Below, piece by piece: positions 1-11,465 of a stretch of DNA of 64,000 nt. Each line of letters opens with the position of its first letter. The first letter of the stretch is position 1. The notes under the pieces are model-generated. The model was not told where the DNA came from. It did no database searches and saw nothing but the letters and a program-made list of their open reading frames with translations. This DNA comes from Manis javanica (lineage: Eukaryota; Chordata; Mammalia; Pholidota; Manidae). The position numbers and the translations under genes are program-made. The stretch is taken from positions 44,768,001-44,832,000 of the forward strand of contig NC_133158.1 in NCBI RefSeq assembly GCF_040802235.1, written 5' to 3'.

Positions 1-549
1 ACCCCTTTCCTCCCGGGAGTGTAACAGTGACAGATAAGGAGACAGCCTCTCTAGGGGCTTAAAGTGCATCGTCCACAAAAGACAAGTGACAGCCACCGCC
101 CTCCTGAGCCATCTGGGGGCTGGCTGCCACTCTGGGAAGGAAACAGTGCTCCCAGCGACTCTACCAAGTCATCAGGAATGTTACCTTAGACGTGGAGCTG
201 TGGTCCTCCCCAGTGGGCTTTGCTCTGCCAGACCATCTTGCACTAGAAAGCAGCTGAACTTGCAGGACGGAGAGGCCACAGGCACAACGAGGCTGCCGGG
301 ACCTGGGGTCTGAGGCAGCGCCTGGCTGAGGACTCAGGTCAAAGCTTCGCCTTGCCTGTTCAAATAACAGAGTGAAGGGTGAAAACAGTGAAAAGAAACA
401 CACGGTAAAAAGTGAAGAGAACAAAGAAGTAAACGGTTCTGATGCATGTTGGAAAAGTCTTCTAGGCTCCCAGCCAGACCAGCCGAAGCCTGACTTAGCA
501 GTATGAGCACCAGCACGGCTCGCCAGCAAGGAAGTGTAGAAGCCACGGT
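1..549. other. Unassigned sequence
   Basis: No recognised gene or repeat. Overlapping short open frames on both strands (86..313 plus; 161..529 and 334..570 minus) lack any domain or splice context and look like chance. Confidence 0.5.
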
Positions 550-1275
550 TTTCTCGTGCTGCCGAAACAATTTCCTACAAACCTAGTAGTTTAAAATAAC
601 ACTGATTTATTATTACAGTTCTGGGGGCCAGAAGTTCAGTGGGCCCTGCTGGTTTCCTTGCTCCAAGTCTCCCAAGGCCACAGTCAAGGTATCCCCAGGA
701 CACAGCTCTGGGGCAGGATCCACTTTGGGGCTCCCTCGGGCTGTAGGCAGGCTTCAGCTGTGTGGAGTTGTAGGAATGAAGTCCTTGTTCCCTTGCTGGC
801 TCTTGGCCAGGGTTGATCTGAGCCTCTAGGGGCCACGTCCCTACCCCTGCACGGCCCGTGTCATCGGCACACCCAGCAGTGGCAGCTCAAGGCCCTCTGA
901 CCCATGGCCTCTCCCCCCCTTACCTGTGGCCTCTCCCCCAGCAGTGGCAGCTCAAGGCCCTCTGACCCATGGCCTCTCCCCCCTTACCTGTGGCCTCTCC
1001 CCCTCCTACCCATGGCCTCTCCCCCCTTACCCATGGCCTCTCCCTTGCCTCCTCTACCACCACATCCCTCTGGCCCTTCTCTCTTCCTCTCTCACAGTCA
1101 GGGCCAAGTGATTAGATTACACCCACACCCCCAATATCCAAGATAATCTCCCCATCTTAAAGTCTGTAGACTTAATCACACCTGCAGAGTCCCTCATGCC
1201 ACTAAGGTCACATATTCATGGCGTCGGAGATTCAGGCACAGCAGCTTCAGGGACTATTGCTACTCCCACCACATG
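550..1275 (-). mobile_element. MaLR-type LTR (MLT1-like), antisense, with internal tandem expansion
   Basis: Plus-strand text GCTGCCGAAACAATTTCCTA, TTATTATTACAGTTCTGGGG and, after the expansion, GATAATCTCCCCATCTTAAA and CACACCTGCAGAGTCCCTCA follow the reverse complement of a MaLR LTR. The middle is interrupted by the tandem repeat at 874..1050. The exact subfamily was not determined. Confidence 0.6.
874..1050. repeat. Tandem repeat (65-bp unit, inner ~22-bp units)
   Basis: A 65-bp block beginning CAGCAGTGGCAGCTCAAGGC is repeated from 939 with a one-base difference in a C run. The block itself is built from CCATGGCCTCTCCCCCCTTA-like units of about 21 to 23 bp that continue to about 1050. Repeated ATGGCC gives spurious open frames on the plus strand. 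Confidence 0.85.
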
Positions 1276-1284
1276 CTGGCAGAA

Positions 1285-1450
1285 CCAGTAAGATATAGAG
1301 AGGACAGAGAGAGAGAGGGTGGGGGAGGGAGATTTTAAGGATTGGCTCAGGCAATCATGAAGTCCACAATCTGAGGGCTGTTAGTCTATTAATTGTTTAG
1401 ATGAGGCCCACCCACATTATGGAGGAAAATCTGCTTTAGTCAAAGTCTAT
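1285..1450 (-). repeat. Old interspersed repeat, family not named
   Basis: GATTTTAAGGATTGGCTCAG and GATGAGGCCCACCCACATTA followed by CTGCTTTAGTCAAAGTCTAT are motifs of a common mammal-wide repeat seen in many genomes. I cannot assign a family name. It starts with a GA-rich run. Confidence 0.45.
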
Positions 1451-1820
1451 TAACTTAAATGTTATTATTTAACATTGCATACTTTTTAATTACATGTGTA
1501 TAATTATGGATTTGTCTATTTCTGCTTTCAATTCTATCATATGTTTTCAAGCTTAGGTGCACACACATTTAGGATTGTTATTCTTGGTGAATTGACCATT
1601 TTATCACTGTAAATATGCCCCTCTTTATCCCTGGTAAGTTTCTCTGTTCTGAAGTCTATTTTGTGTATTAATGTAGTCACTCCACATTTCTATTGATTAG
1701 GATTTTCATGGTACATCTTTTTCCTCATGTAACCTATGTCATTATTTAAAAATTGGTTTCTTGTAGTCAATATATAGTTAGGTTTTGTTTTATTGGCCAA
1801 TCAGACAATCTCCGACAATA
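1450..1820 (-). mobile_element. Ancient L1M fragment, antisense
   Basis: Reads as the reverse complement of an old L1 ORF2 region (plus-strand text TAAATATGCCCCTCTTTATC, GATTTTCATGGTACATCTTT, TTCTTGTAGTCAATATATAG). It is heavily mutated with no open frame worth calling. The 5' limit merges with another old repeat. Confidence 0.7.
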
Positions 1821-2444
1821 TGTGGGAGTTCAACCCACACTCTCAGGTTTGCAGACAGTCTGGCTAGAAAAACAGAGCAGAATTCTCTTGAAGTTCTTGC
1901 CGTCCATAGTCCGACAAGTAGGACAACCCACAGGTCAAAGCTGAAAGAATTTAAAAGACGAAACTCACGCCCTATATGGTCGCTGCTTGAAGCTTTGACC
2001 CCTCTCCCTATTCTGCCTACTATTTTTCCTTTTCAGAGTCATCAGGTAATTGCGATTTGTGTATTGTCCAGAGTTTTTAGCTATAATCTGTGGCAGAGAA
2101 AAGCTTCTTCATATTGACCAGCTCCGGAAGTGGGTGTCTTATGTCATTTTAGATGAAGCCATTCAGGTGCTTCCTCAGAAAGGATTGATATTCTTAATTA
2201 TCATATTACCTTCCATCATGTTAATTTAAATGCTGTATTTTCAATTTTACCAATGAGGGTGCCAAGACAATATATTTCTTGTTCTGTGGCCAAGCTCTTT
2301 TGACAAGTCATTTTAATATTGTGTCCCCAACTTAGAATCATGAAACTGTTTCGATGTCTTTTAAATAGCTTTGACATTTCCTGAACAGCCACTAGGCACA
2401 CACAACAAATATTGACTCCTTTGCCCTATGAGAGGAGAAATAAC
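1821..2444. other. Unassigned sequence before the truncated L1
   Basis: The first 300 bp may continue the antisense L1M but are too diverged to say. The rest is AT-rich unique sequence up to the duplicated target site of the L1 at 2445. Confidence 0.4.
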
Positions 2445-2461
2445 AAAAATAATTGAGTTTG

Positions 2462-4093
2462 ATAAAATTCACATGGAACCACAAAAGACCCCGAATAGCT
2501 GAAGCAATTCTGAGAAGGAAGAATAAAGTGGGGGGGATCTCACTCCCTAACTTCAAGCTCTACTGCAAAGCCACAGTAATCAAGACAATTTGGTACTGGC
2601 ACAAGAACAGAGCCACAGACCAGTGGAACAGATTAGAGACTCCAGACATTAACCCAAACATATATGGTCAATTAATACACGATAAAGGAGCCATGGACAT
2701 ACAATGGGGAAATGACAGTCTCTTCAACAGATGGTGCTGGCAAAACTAGACAGCTACATGTAAGAGAATGAAACTGGATCACTGTCTAACCCCATATACA
2801 AAAGTAAATTTGAAATGGATCAGACCTGAATGTAAGCCATGAAACCATAAAACTCTTAGAAAAAAACATACGCAAAAATCTCCAGGATATAAACATGAGT
2901 GACTTCTTCATGAACATACCTCCACGGGCAAGGGAAACAAAAGCAAAAATGAACAAGTGGGACTATATCAAACTGAAAAGCTTCTGTACAGCAAAGGACA
3001 CCATCAATAGAACAAAAAGGCATCCTACAGTATGGGAGAACATATTCATAAATGACAGATCCAATAAAGGGTTGACATCCAAAATATATAAAGAGCTCAT
3101 GCACCTCAACAAACAAAAAGAAAATAATCCAATTAAAAAATGGGCAGAGGAGCTGAACAGACAGTTCTCCAATAAGAAATTCAGATGGCCAACAGACACA
3201 TGAAAAGATGCTCCACATTGCTTGTCATCCGAGAAATGCAAATTAAAACCACAATGAGATATCACCTCACACCAGTAAGGATCACCACCATCCAAAAGAC
3301 AAACAACAACAAATGTTGGTGAGGTTGTGGAGAAAGGGGAACCCTTCTACACTGCTGGTGGGAATGTAAATTAGTTCAGCCATTGTGGAAAGCAGTATGG
3401 GGGTCCCTCAAAAAGCTCAAAACAGAAATACCATTTGACCCTGTAATTCCACTTCTAGGAATTTACCCTAAGAATGCAGCAGCCCAGTTTGAAAAAGACA
3501 GATGCACCCCTATGTTTATTGCAGCACTATTTACAATAAGCCAAGAAATGGAAGCAACCTAAGTGTCCATCAGTAGATGAATGGATAAAGAAGATGTGGT
3601 ACATATACACAATGGAATATTACTCAGCCATAAGAAGAAAACAAATCTACCATTTGCAACAACATGGATGGAGCTAGAGGGTATTACACTCGGTGAAATA
3701 AGCCAGGCGGAGAAAGACAAGTACCAGATGACTTCACTCATATGTGGAATATAAGAACAAAGGAAAAACTGAAGGAACAAAACAGCAGCAGAATCACAGA
3801 ACCCAAGAATGGACTAACAGTTACTAAAGGGAAAGGGACTGGGGAGGATGGGTGGGAAGGGAGGGAGAAGGGGGTGGGGAGAAGAAAGGCGGCCTTACCA
3901 TTAGCATGTATAATGTGGTGGGGGGCATGGGGAGGGCTGTGCAACACAGAGAAGACAAGTAGTGATTTTTATAGCATCTTATTATGCTGATGGACAGTGA
4001 CTAAAGGGGTATGTGGGGGGGACTTGGTGAAGGGGGGAGTCTAGTAAACATAATGTTCCTCATGTAATTATAGATTAATGATACCAAAATAAA
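2462..4093 (+). mobile_element. L1 LINE, 5'-truncated, with perfect target-site duplication
   Basis: The sequence starts inside ORF2 (frame [20 protein letters not shown]) and runs through the ORF2 C-terminus, a G-rich 3' UTR and an A-rich tail. It is flanked by an identical 17-bp duplication, AAAAATAATTGAGTTTG, at 2445..2461 and 4094..4110; part of the A run may belong to the tail. ORF2 is broken by stops and frameshifts after about 2749, so the copy is dead. The 3' UTR resembles that of the full-length L1 at 34687..40933, so both belong to related young subfamilies. There is no promoter or ORF1. Confidence 0.95.
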
Positions 4094-4110
4094 AAAAATA
4101 ATTGAGTTTG

Positions 4111-6099
4111 TTTAGCATCCTCCAGATATTAATTAAATCCAAACTTACTATGGAATTTCTTTTATCAAACTCAGAATACGAAAGAAAACTAAAATTAAAT
4201 TAAAAGAGAAATTTAGTCTTCCTAGCTTAATTTTATAGATGTAATGTGTTGCTAATATTGTGTCTTAGTGACCATATACTTTTCAGGTAGGGCAGAACAC
4301 TCATGTTCATGTACAAAAACTGATATGTTTACTAACTGCCAACTGATTTGCTTTAAGAAAGATTTTGTTTCTATATTTAAGTGCTTTTCTCAGTTGAGGA
4401 TAATTATAACACACTTAATGTTTTAAGATCTGTTGACGCCTTCTCTGTCTGTAATACATTCCTAATTTAAAAACAATATCCTTATACATTTATATATTAC
4501 ACATTAGAGGAATGTATTTTCTTTCATTCTGACATTATAATTATTATAATAAATGTAAATTGACATGGTTTATATTTAATCTGTTCACAACTGTTAAGTC
4601 ATTAAGTTTCTATTTCTAACTTTTCTGGTGTTAATTCCATGACCAACTGAAACCAAGATAAAAGTGTAGACCTGGAAGTGTGATCATTCGCCTTCCCTTT
4701 GTGTGGCCAAGGCAACTTCTCAGGAAGTAGGCCGTCCTCAGGAGGGACTGTGAGGGAGGAATGTCCACTTACACCTTCACTTGTCTAGCAAGTATCCAAA
4801 CTGACTTGCTCCCTAATCACTAAGCAATGGATCTTCTTTTACCAACTGGGTACACACATATGAGCTCATCCCATCCTATCTAGAAGGCAGCTTTCAATGT
4901 TTAATTATTATAACCACATGAACACCTCCTTCTAGCAGTTAAAACCCCTGACCTCTCCCACTTACAAATAATAGACTCTGGTGGTTTTTAAATTCATTCT
5001 GACATGCACATTTTCCCATTTAGCCCTCAAAAAAACTGTGGAATAGAGAAAATGTTACACTCAGGCAGACCTAACTTAGAATAGCCCACTTCCCCAGGGA
5101 CTCCATTGGCTGATGGCAGGGAGGCTTCTTTGATCCTTTCACCTGCCTGGACTGAACGCAGCCAACTGGAAAGGCGTTAAGCGGCCAACAGGGGCTGCAG
5201 CATCGAACACCTCTGCCAGCACCTGCCAGGGGTAGTCGTGACCCCTTGGCCCACCTACGCAGTTGCATGTGCAGTTGCAGTTATGTCATCACTGAAAAGA
5301 AGGGTCAGGAAGAGATGAACAGCTGACTGCTGGTTATCTTTCAAATTCCCTCCCTGGTAAAGAAAGCACAGAAGCTCAGTCAGGCAGAGACTGTAGGCAT
5401 AAACTAGGACTGAGCCAGCGAAACTGGGGCCTCTGGAGCCCACTGACCCTCAGAGCTCATGGACCCCTGGACGGCTGTCAGGTCTGAAGGCTGAAGGCTC
5501 TTCATCCAACCTCCTTCCCTCGGACATGGGCCTTCAGGCGACCCGGCAGCCTGGACTGCTTTTCTTCCCAGCGTGACCCAAGCCTCCGCCCTCAATGACA
5601 TCCCCACAGCTGTGGCCCTTCCAGGCCCAGAAGCCAACCTGTGTTCCCTGCTCCGAGAGGGACGGCTCCCCTGCAGTGCGGTGCATGGGGGCTGAGGGTC
5701 TTGGGCGAAGGCCAGGTCAGTGATCCCCACGTATTTAGTAACAGGACTGACTGCTTGCTTTGTTATTGTTGTCACATAAAAAGATATCCTGCGCTAAGCC
5801 CCCCAACATGATGACATATGTTGCCTGAAAAGGTACAACATTGACGAAAAAGCCTCATCAATTTTAAATGAGGCACCTTCTGTTTCACAACAGCCTCAAC
5901 ACATATTTGAATAACAGAGGACACATAGGCACAAGACTCCTTATCCAGGGCACACACAAAGCTGGGGCATACATGGATCTGGGGGCCCCCTTTACAAAGG
6001 TCTGTGCAACTCGGGAACTTTGGAAACTGCAACAAAGTGAAAATAGGCCAGCCTCTGCGTCAGATGGTGGCGTTCAAAGTCACGTCCTACCTAAAAAAA
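4111..6099. other. Unassigned sequence
   Basis: AT-rich to 4650, then mixed composition. No gene, splice-bounded exon or named repeat recognised; the 123-codon minus frame at 5404..5775 has no family features. Confidence 0.45.
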
Positions 6100-6265
6100 G
6101 CTGTATGATTGTGAGCAAGTTACATAAATTCTCTGTGCCTTACTTTCTATATCTGTAAAGTGGGGGCAATACTCATTCCCTTAGAGGTTTACTGTGACGA
6201 TTAACCGAGACAACATGAGCAAAGCACCTGGCATTCAGTAAGCACTCAACGCAGGTAAGCATCCT
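6100..6265 (+). mobile_element. MIR SINE
   Basis: GATTGTGAGCAAGTTACATA AATTCTCTGTGCC, ATATCTGTAAAGTGGGGGCA, and AGCACCTGGCATTCAGTAAG are the core and 3' motifs of MIR. Confidence 0.85.
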
Positions 6266-6689
6266 TCCTCTCCACATGAGAGTCACATTTAAATTCACAT
6301 TCAATGATAAAAACCCAAGAAAAGAGGATCTATATGATTTTGAGTATTTTCTATCAAAGTAGTTATTAGATAAATTAAGCTATCTCTATTTCCTTTTTCT
6401 ACTTTATTAGTTTGGAAATTATGTTTTCTCTTGCTATTCTTTGGGCAGTTATCCTTAAATATTAGCCTAGATACACATGACCTAAGTCCATAGGTAACGC
6501 ATTCTTTCGTGCTACTGTGCAATGCAAAGATTCCACAGTGTGGGGTCCAGACCTCTGGCTCGCCAGTCTAAACAGCGTGTCCTGCATCCCACCTGCCCTA
6601 CATTTAGAGCTCACAACTGGCCATCATTATTTTTGTTATTTTATACAGTCTGTGCTTTTTTTTCTCCCCCAGTAATCCTTTTCAGTAAA

Positions 6690-7335
6690 GATCTATACTT
6701 TCCACTTGGCTTGTCTGAAAACGTCTTTATTTTGCACTAACTCTTCAGTGGCTATCTGGGGAAAGAATTTCAGGTTGAAAGCTATTTTCTCTCAGTTATT
6801 TGAAAATGTTCTGAGTGGACTGATCATTTTAAGCACAGTCTCTCTGTTCAGAATCCCTGGAGTCCAGTCCTGGCTTTGCCAGTCCAGAGCTCTAAGACCT
6901 TGGCACATGACCCAAACTGTGGGCTCATCCTCACTGGCCATGTGGGTATAGTACTGGGTCTGTCTCCTAAGGTCATTGTAAAGACTGAATGAGACAGCAA
7001 ACTTAAAGTACTTGGAGCATAATGCCTTAAATAAGGTTAGCTGGTATTTTTATTATTGCTGTATTGTCTTCTGACTTTTACTGCTGCTGTTGAGAAGGCT
7101 GGTGATGTCTGATTTTTGTTCTTTTATATGTAACCTGCCTTTACTCCCTGGTTACCTCTGGGATCTTTGTTTTGGGTGTTTTTCAGATTCATGTCCGTGT
7201 ATCTAACTGTGGCTTATTTTTATTTATGCTGCATAGACCTCATCGGGCTTCCTGAATCAGAATTTGTTTCCTTCTTTGAGATAAGAAAATTCTCAGCCAT
7301 ATTTCTTTGAACATTGCCTTTATTACCTAAGAACT
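6690..7335 (-). mobile_element. Ancient L1M fragment, antisense, split by a MIR
   Basis: The two halves, 6690..6845 (CTTGTCTGAAAACGTCTTTA ...) and 7070..7335 (ATGTCTGATTTTTGTTCTTT ... CTCAGCCATATTTCTTTGAA), are consecutive parts of one antisense L1M sequence. They are separated by a MIR-like segment at about 6850..7065, which indicates nested insertion. Confidence 0.65.
6850..7065 (+). mobile_element. MIR SINE inside an antisense L1M
   Basis: The text CCTGGCTTTGCCAGTCCAGA GCTCTAAGACCTTGGCACATGACC, AAGGTCATTGTAAAGACTGA and TTGGAGCATAATGCCTTAAA follows MIR from box-proximal part to 3' end. The flanking L1M halves join when it is removed. Confidence 0.7.
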
Positions 7336-8034
7336 CAACCTTCCATTTAGAAGGATCTTTGTTTTATGTTATCCAGTTTTTCTAGGGGTTGTTTTTTTTT
7401 TATAGCAGGAAGGTTTTCAGTGTATGTGGATTACATCATTGACAGAAATAGAAGCCCTTGTCTGTGCATCTTGAAGTTTTTTCAATTTAACATTAAATTC
7501 AAAAATAATACCCAAGAAGTCCCTTTAGAGCCTTAAATAATGTATTTAAACCATAGAATTTGAGTACATTGAATATAATGACATCATTCTTGTAATAATC
7601 TGAGCTAATCATTGAAAACAAGAGCATGTTTGAATTTAAATTTCCTCTGACTGGCTGTCAAAAGAAGCTTGAAAACATTATTGAGCCAGCATTCTTTTCC
7701 CAAAAACTTACCTGCCTGCAGAAACCCCTTACCAAGACCAGTGAGTAGAGGAAGATACACCCATGTGTCTCCCTACCAGCACCGCCAGCCTGCTTGGTCT
7801 CTTAAGCATCATTATGGCATTCCATTAAATACAACAACACTAAATTTGTGTTTATATATATCTTCAGAGTACTTGATACCACTTTATGTGCTTGCCAACA
7901 TTTTCTTGCCTGAATTTTACTCAATTTTCCCTGTTTATTTTCTTTCAACTGAACTCTGGCTGAGAAAATGGGAATACATTTATTTCTAAGTTAAATTTTC
8001 CTGTGTAATCATATGCCTTAGGTTCTTCCATCTC
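7336..8034. other. Unassigned sequence
   Basis: AT-rich; possibly old L1 remnants. The 106-codon plus frame at 7669..7989 has no recognisable domain. Confidence 0.4.
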
Positions 8035-8175
8035 CTACTTTGGTATTCTTTAAGTCTGGTCTTCAGTGAAATCACTATATCATAAACGTGAGCTCCAAGA
8101 GGAGGAGTCTTGCTCTTACTCAGCCCTAATATCCTTAACCCTGTGGCATGCGCTCAATAATATGTGTTGAAGAGA
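8035..8175 (-). mobile_element. L2 LINE 3' end, antisense
   Basis: The text AACGTGAGCTCCAAGAGGAG GAGTCTTGCTCTT, and CATGCGCTCAATAATATGTG TTGAAGAGA, is the usual reverse L2 3' end. Confidence 0.75.
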
Positions 8176-11074
8176 TAAAAGAATCTTTAAGCTTTTCCAA
8201 ATTAATTTCCCTTCCAAAGCTGGAGGGAAGTAATAACATCCCAGTTTTAATAACATCCAGTAATCCAAGCTCTCCCTGAATACCTCGAGCGGAGAAGCCT
8301 ATGCCATTCGTCACTAGACCTGTCAGCCACTCCACTTGGCTGCTGATTTGCTCTGGGTTTTTTATTTGCATCACTCTGCAAATACTCATCACTCCACACC
8401 TATTCTACATGGGTCCCAGTTGATTCTTCTGCAATAATGCTCCCAAGATTATATCTGCATGATGACCTATAGACAGACCTCTCCTCACCTTGTAGTAGAA
8501 GGTTGTGGGTGGACGGGACCTAAGGCTGAGTCCTGGAAAACTTCAGGTTTCAGAAGTCCCCCAGTGGACTTGGAGGCAGTTGGTTCATGGGCCAGCACTT
8601 AGCTGATACACTCTTCTGGCAACAATTTCCCCTCCAAATTTCTCGTCTTCTCAGTTAGATGTTTCTCATCCTCATAACGGGTTCTGTAAGATGATGGTTT
8701 CCCAGTGTCCATTTCTGGACTTGGTCCAATCTCTACATTCCTTCTGAAAATAAGTCACACATACAAATGGATCCAACACTCCAGGTATAATCCATCCATC
8801 ACAGAAATGAGGGACCAGATGGACACCACTTTTCCATCACTGTGACCCAGGCTTCTCTGTAGCCCGAAGTTTTGTCCCATTTTTAACTCAACGTCAGCTA
8901 GGTCTCCAGTTGTCTCTCATAGTCATAACACATGCAGTTGTGGGAAAAAAGATAGCAAACTAAATGCAAGTATTTATATTTACTCTTTTTAAACCCTATA
9001 TTGTTTTTTGGCAAATGTTCCAATATTAGAGAACTTTTTCATCTTCAGTATCCAGTGGAATTTTCCATTCAGCTTTTTGTGATTTTTAAATTTAATTCAC
9101 ATGCATTCTGTTCATTCATTTATTCATTCAACAAATACTTATCGAAAACTCATTAGATGTAAGTTATCAGCTAAGACCTCGTGTGGGACATGAATTTCTA
9201 GAAGACACAGTGACTGCTTGCAGGGACCCTGCACTCTCGTAAACAATTCTACTAAGTCTTCGTCTGCAGGACTGAGAACAAAAGCCACACTGGTACAGGG
9301 ACCTGTGGCCCTGATTACAGCTCCTTACATCCATACCACATCCCTAATCAGCTCTATTTGAAAACAGTCTTTCTTCGGTTAGGAATCCACCTGCTGATCT
9401 CTAGCCTCATATCCCCCCATTTCTCTACCTTATCAAAGACTATTTCTATAAGGAACTTCATCACGATTTTAATATGAGATGAATTAAGATTCTAATATGA
9501 GATGAAAACATACATAAGTGTTCCTCAATTCACTAGAAACAAGAAGGAAAATGAAGCAAATTGGTTTTGGTTCATCAGGAACTTAAGCTGGCACTCAGTG
9601 TTCATTATTTCCTCTTGTAAATGTTCAGAAACCATCTGCTCCACACAGCATGCCAGAAGCTACAAGGGACTGACTTGAAATTCACCAGTCCGCAGAGTCT
9701 CTGTTTTTCCCCTTTGTTCTGACTGTGAGTCCTTAAAGGTCCCTGGCAGGAGCTCTGGGAAATACTCTGGGATGAGCCTTGTCTGGAGCTGAAGCATCCG
9801 TTCGCCATGTGAAAGCCTGTTGGACTGTGAGGCTTTTTCCACCTCCCCTGCATCTACCTCCCTATATGTGACATTGAACTCTTCCCACCCAGAAGAGACT
9901 CTCTTTGGCAGAACGTAGATGAGTGATTCTGGTGACTTTCCTCCTTCTATTGCTTAAGAGCATCTTCCTCAAGGAAAGGTCTTAGACTTCTCGGACCCCT
10001 GACCATCTGCTTACAGGTCTCTGTCTAGGCTGTTTATCCCATTTACACAGGGTAGCTCCCCTCCATCCTTTGTATATTATTTCTCAAAGCTGAGTTCAAA
10101 GACCTTCCTTTGGACCCTTCTGTCTTCTTTAGATGTCTTTCCCTCTAGTTTTATTTGTGTTCTGAATCATCATTTTATTCTTTCAAGCCTTCTATGGTTT
10201 ATGGATAAATATATCCCCTTTAAGAGCCTACAGTTGGATCACTGAATCTTTTTAAAAATAAAGAGAACATAACACTTTAGAAGGTAAGGAAAATTGTGTA
10301 CCAACAAGAGACTAAGTCGGGGCGGGGTGGGGGTGCCAAGGAAATAACTTGAAAAGGTTGTGGTCAGTGAGAAGGGATCATGCTCAAAATTTCTCATACA
10401 AGAACATCAAAAGCAGGAAGCCACTTCTGTTATCATCAGGGTATAAAAGGGATATTTGGGGACAAAACCAAAGAGCATGATTTTTCTAATACTTGCTCCA
10501 AAAACATCAAGAGCACACACGCTTGCCGTAAAGTAAATCCAAACATTGCAGAACGGCACCAGGTTCACAAATGCCACGACCACCGCCCACAGACAGGCCA
10601 CAGCGAGCAGTTCTGTGCGTATCGTCCCAAAGATGTTGGAAATCTTTGCTGCAGTCTTTACTGAATCTGAAAATTCAAATGAGGTTTTACGGCAAAGAAC
10701 TCAGAAGTGCCAGACTTAGTAATATTTGGCAAACAGGAAATTCCAGACTAAAAATGACAAAATTGTTCCTAAATAAGCCGTTCAGTGCTCAGGGCACCCA
10801 CTCAAGGTGAAATCGTAAAGCTGCCGCTCGTGGTGTTGCTGCAGAAGCCACCCTCCCTGGAGGACAGGGGCTAGCCGCTCAGGCCCGCCCAAAGCCGCCA
10901 ACTGAGTGTGCCCCTTCCCCTGTGGGAGAGGATTCCTCATTCCTCACACATAAATAAAGCGGGACTCCACAAATGGGTGCAGATGCATGTGTACACACAC
11001 ATCCTCCTTCTTTCCATCCTTGAACCATGAGATTTCCTAAGTCACTCTGAATCTGTTGGTCACCCCATTTTGAT
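8176..11074. other. Unassigned sequence
   Basis: Mostly unique. A TTCATTCATTTATTCATTCA mammal-wide repeat motif occurs near 9108, and a 23-bp imperfect direct repeat (TTTTAATATGAGATGAA / TTCTAATATGAGATGAA) at about 9464..9508. A 97-codon hydrophobic open frame on the minus strand (10407..10700) is described as a finding. Confidence 0.45.
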
Positions 11075-11465
11075 GTGCACAGGCTACCGTAACAAAGTGC
11101 CCCAGACTGGAGAGCTTAAACAACAGAAATGCATTGCCTCACAGTTCTGGAAAGCAGAGGTCTGAGATCGAGGTGCTGGCAGGGTGGGTTCCTTTGTTCA
11201 GGGGCCTGGAGGTAGAGATCTGCTCCTTGGCTTGTGGATGGCTCTCCTCACGTTCACAGGACGTTTTCCCTGTGTGTGGGTCTGTCTCCAAATATCCCCT
11301 TTTTACAAGGACTCCAGTCATCTTCCAGTAGGGGCCACCTTAATGACTTCATTTTTAACTTGGTAAAAACCTTATCTCCAAAAGTCATATTCTGAGACAC
11401 AAGAGACCAGGACCTCAGCATATGAACTGGGGTGGTGCAACTCAACCCGTACCACACCCCCACCT
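11075..11465 (-). mobile_element. MaLR LTR (MLT1-like), antisense
   Basis: Plus-strand text GCTACCGTAACAAAGTGCCC, CAACAGAAATGCATTGCCTC ACAGTTCTGG, TACAAGGACTCCAGTCATCT and ACCTTATCTCCAAAAGTCAT follows the reverse complement of an MLT1-type LTR along nearly its whole length. The open frames inside it are chance. Confidence 0.8.

Noticed and set aside
904..1146. Proline-rich repeat protein frame
   Set aside because: Translation of the tandem repeat inside a MaLR LTR.
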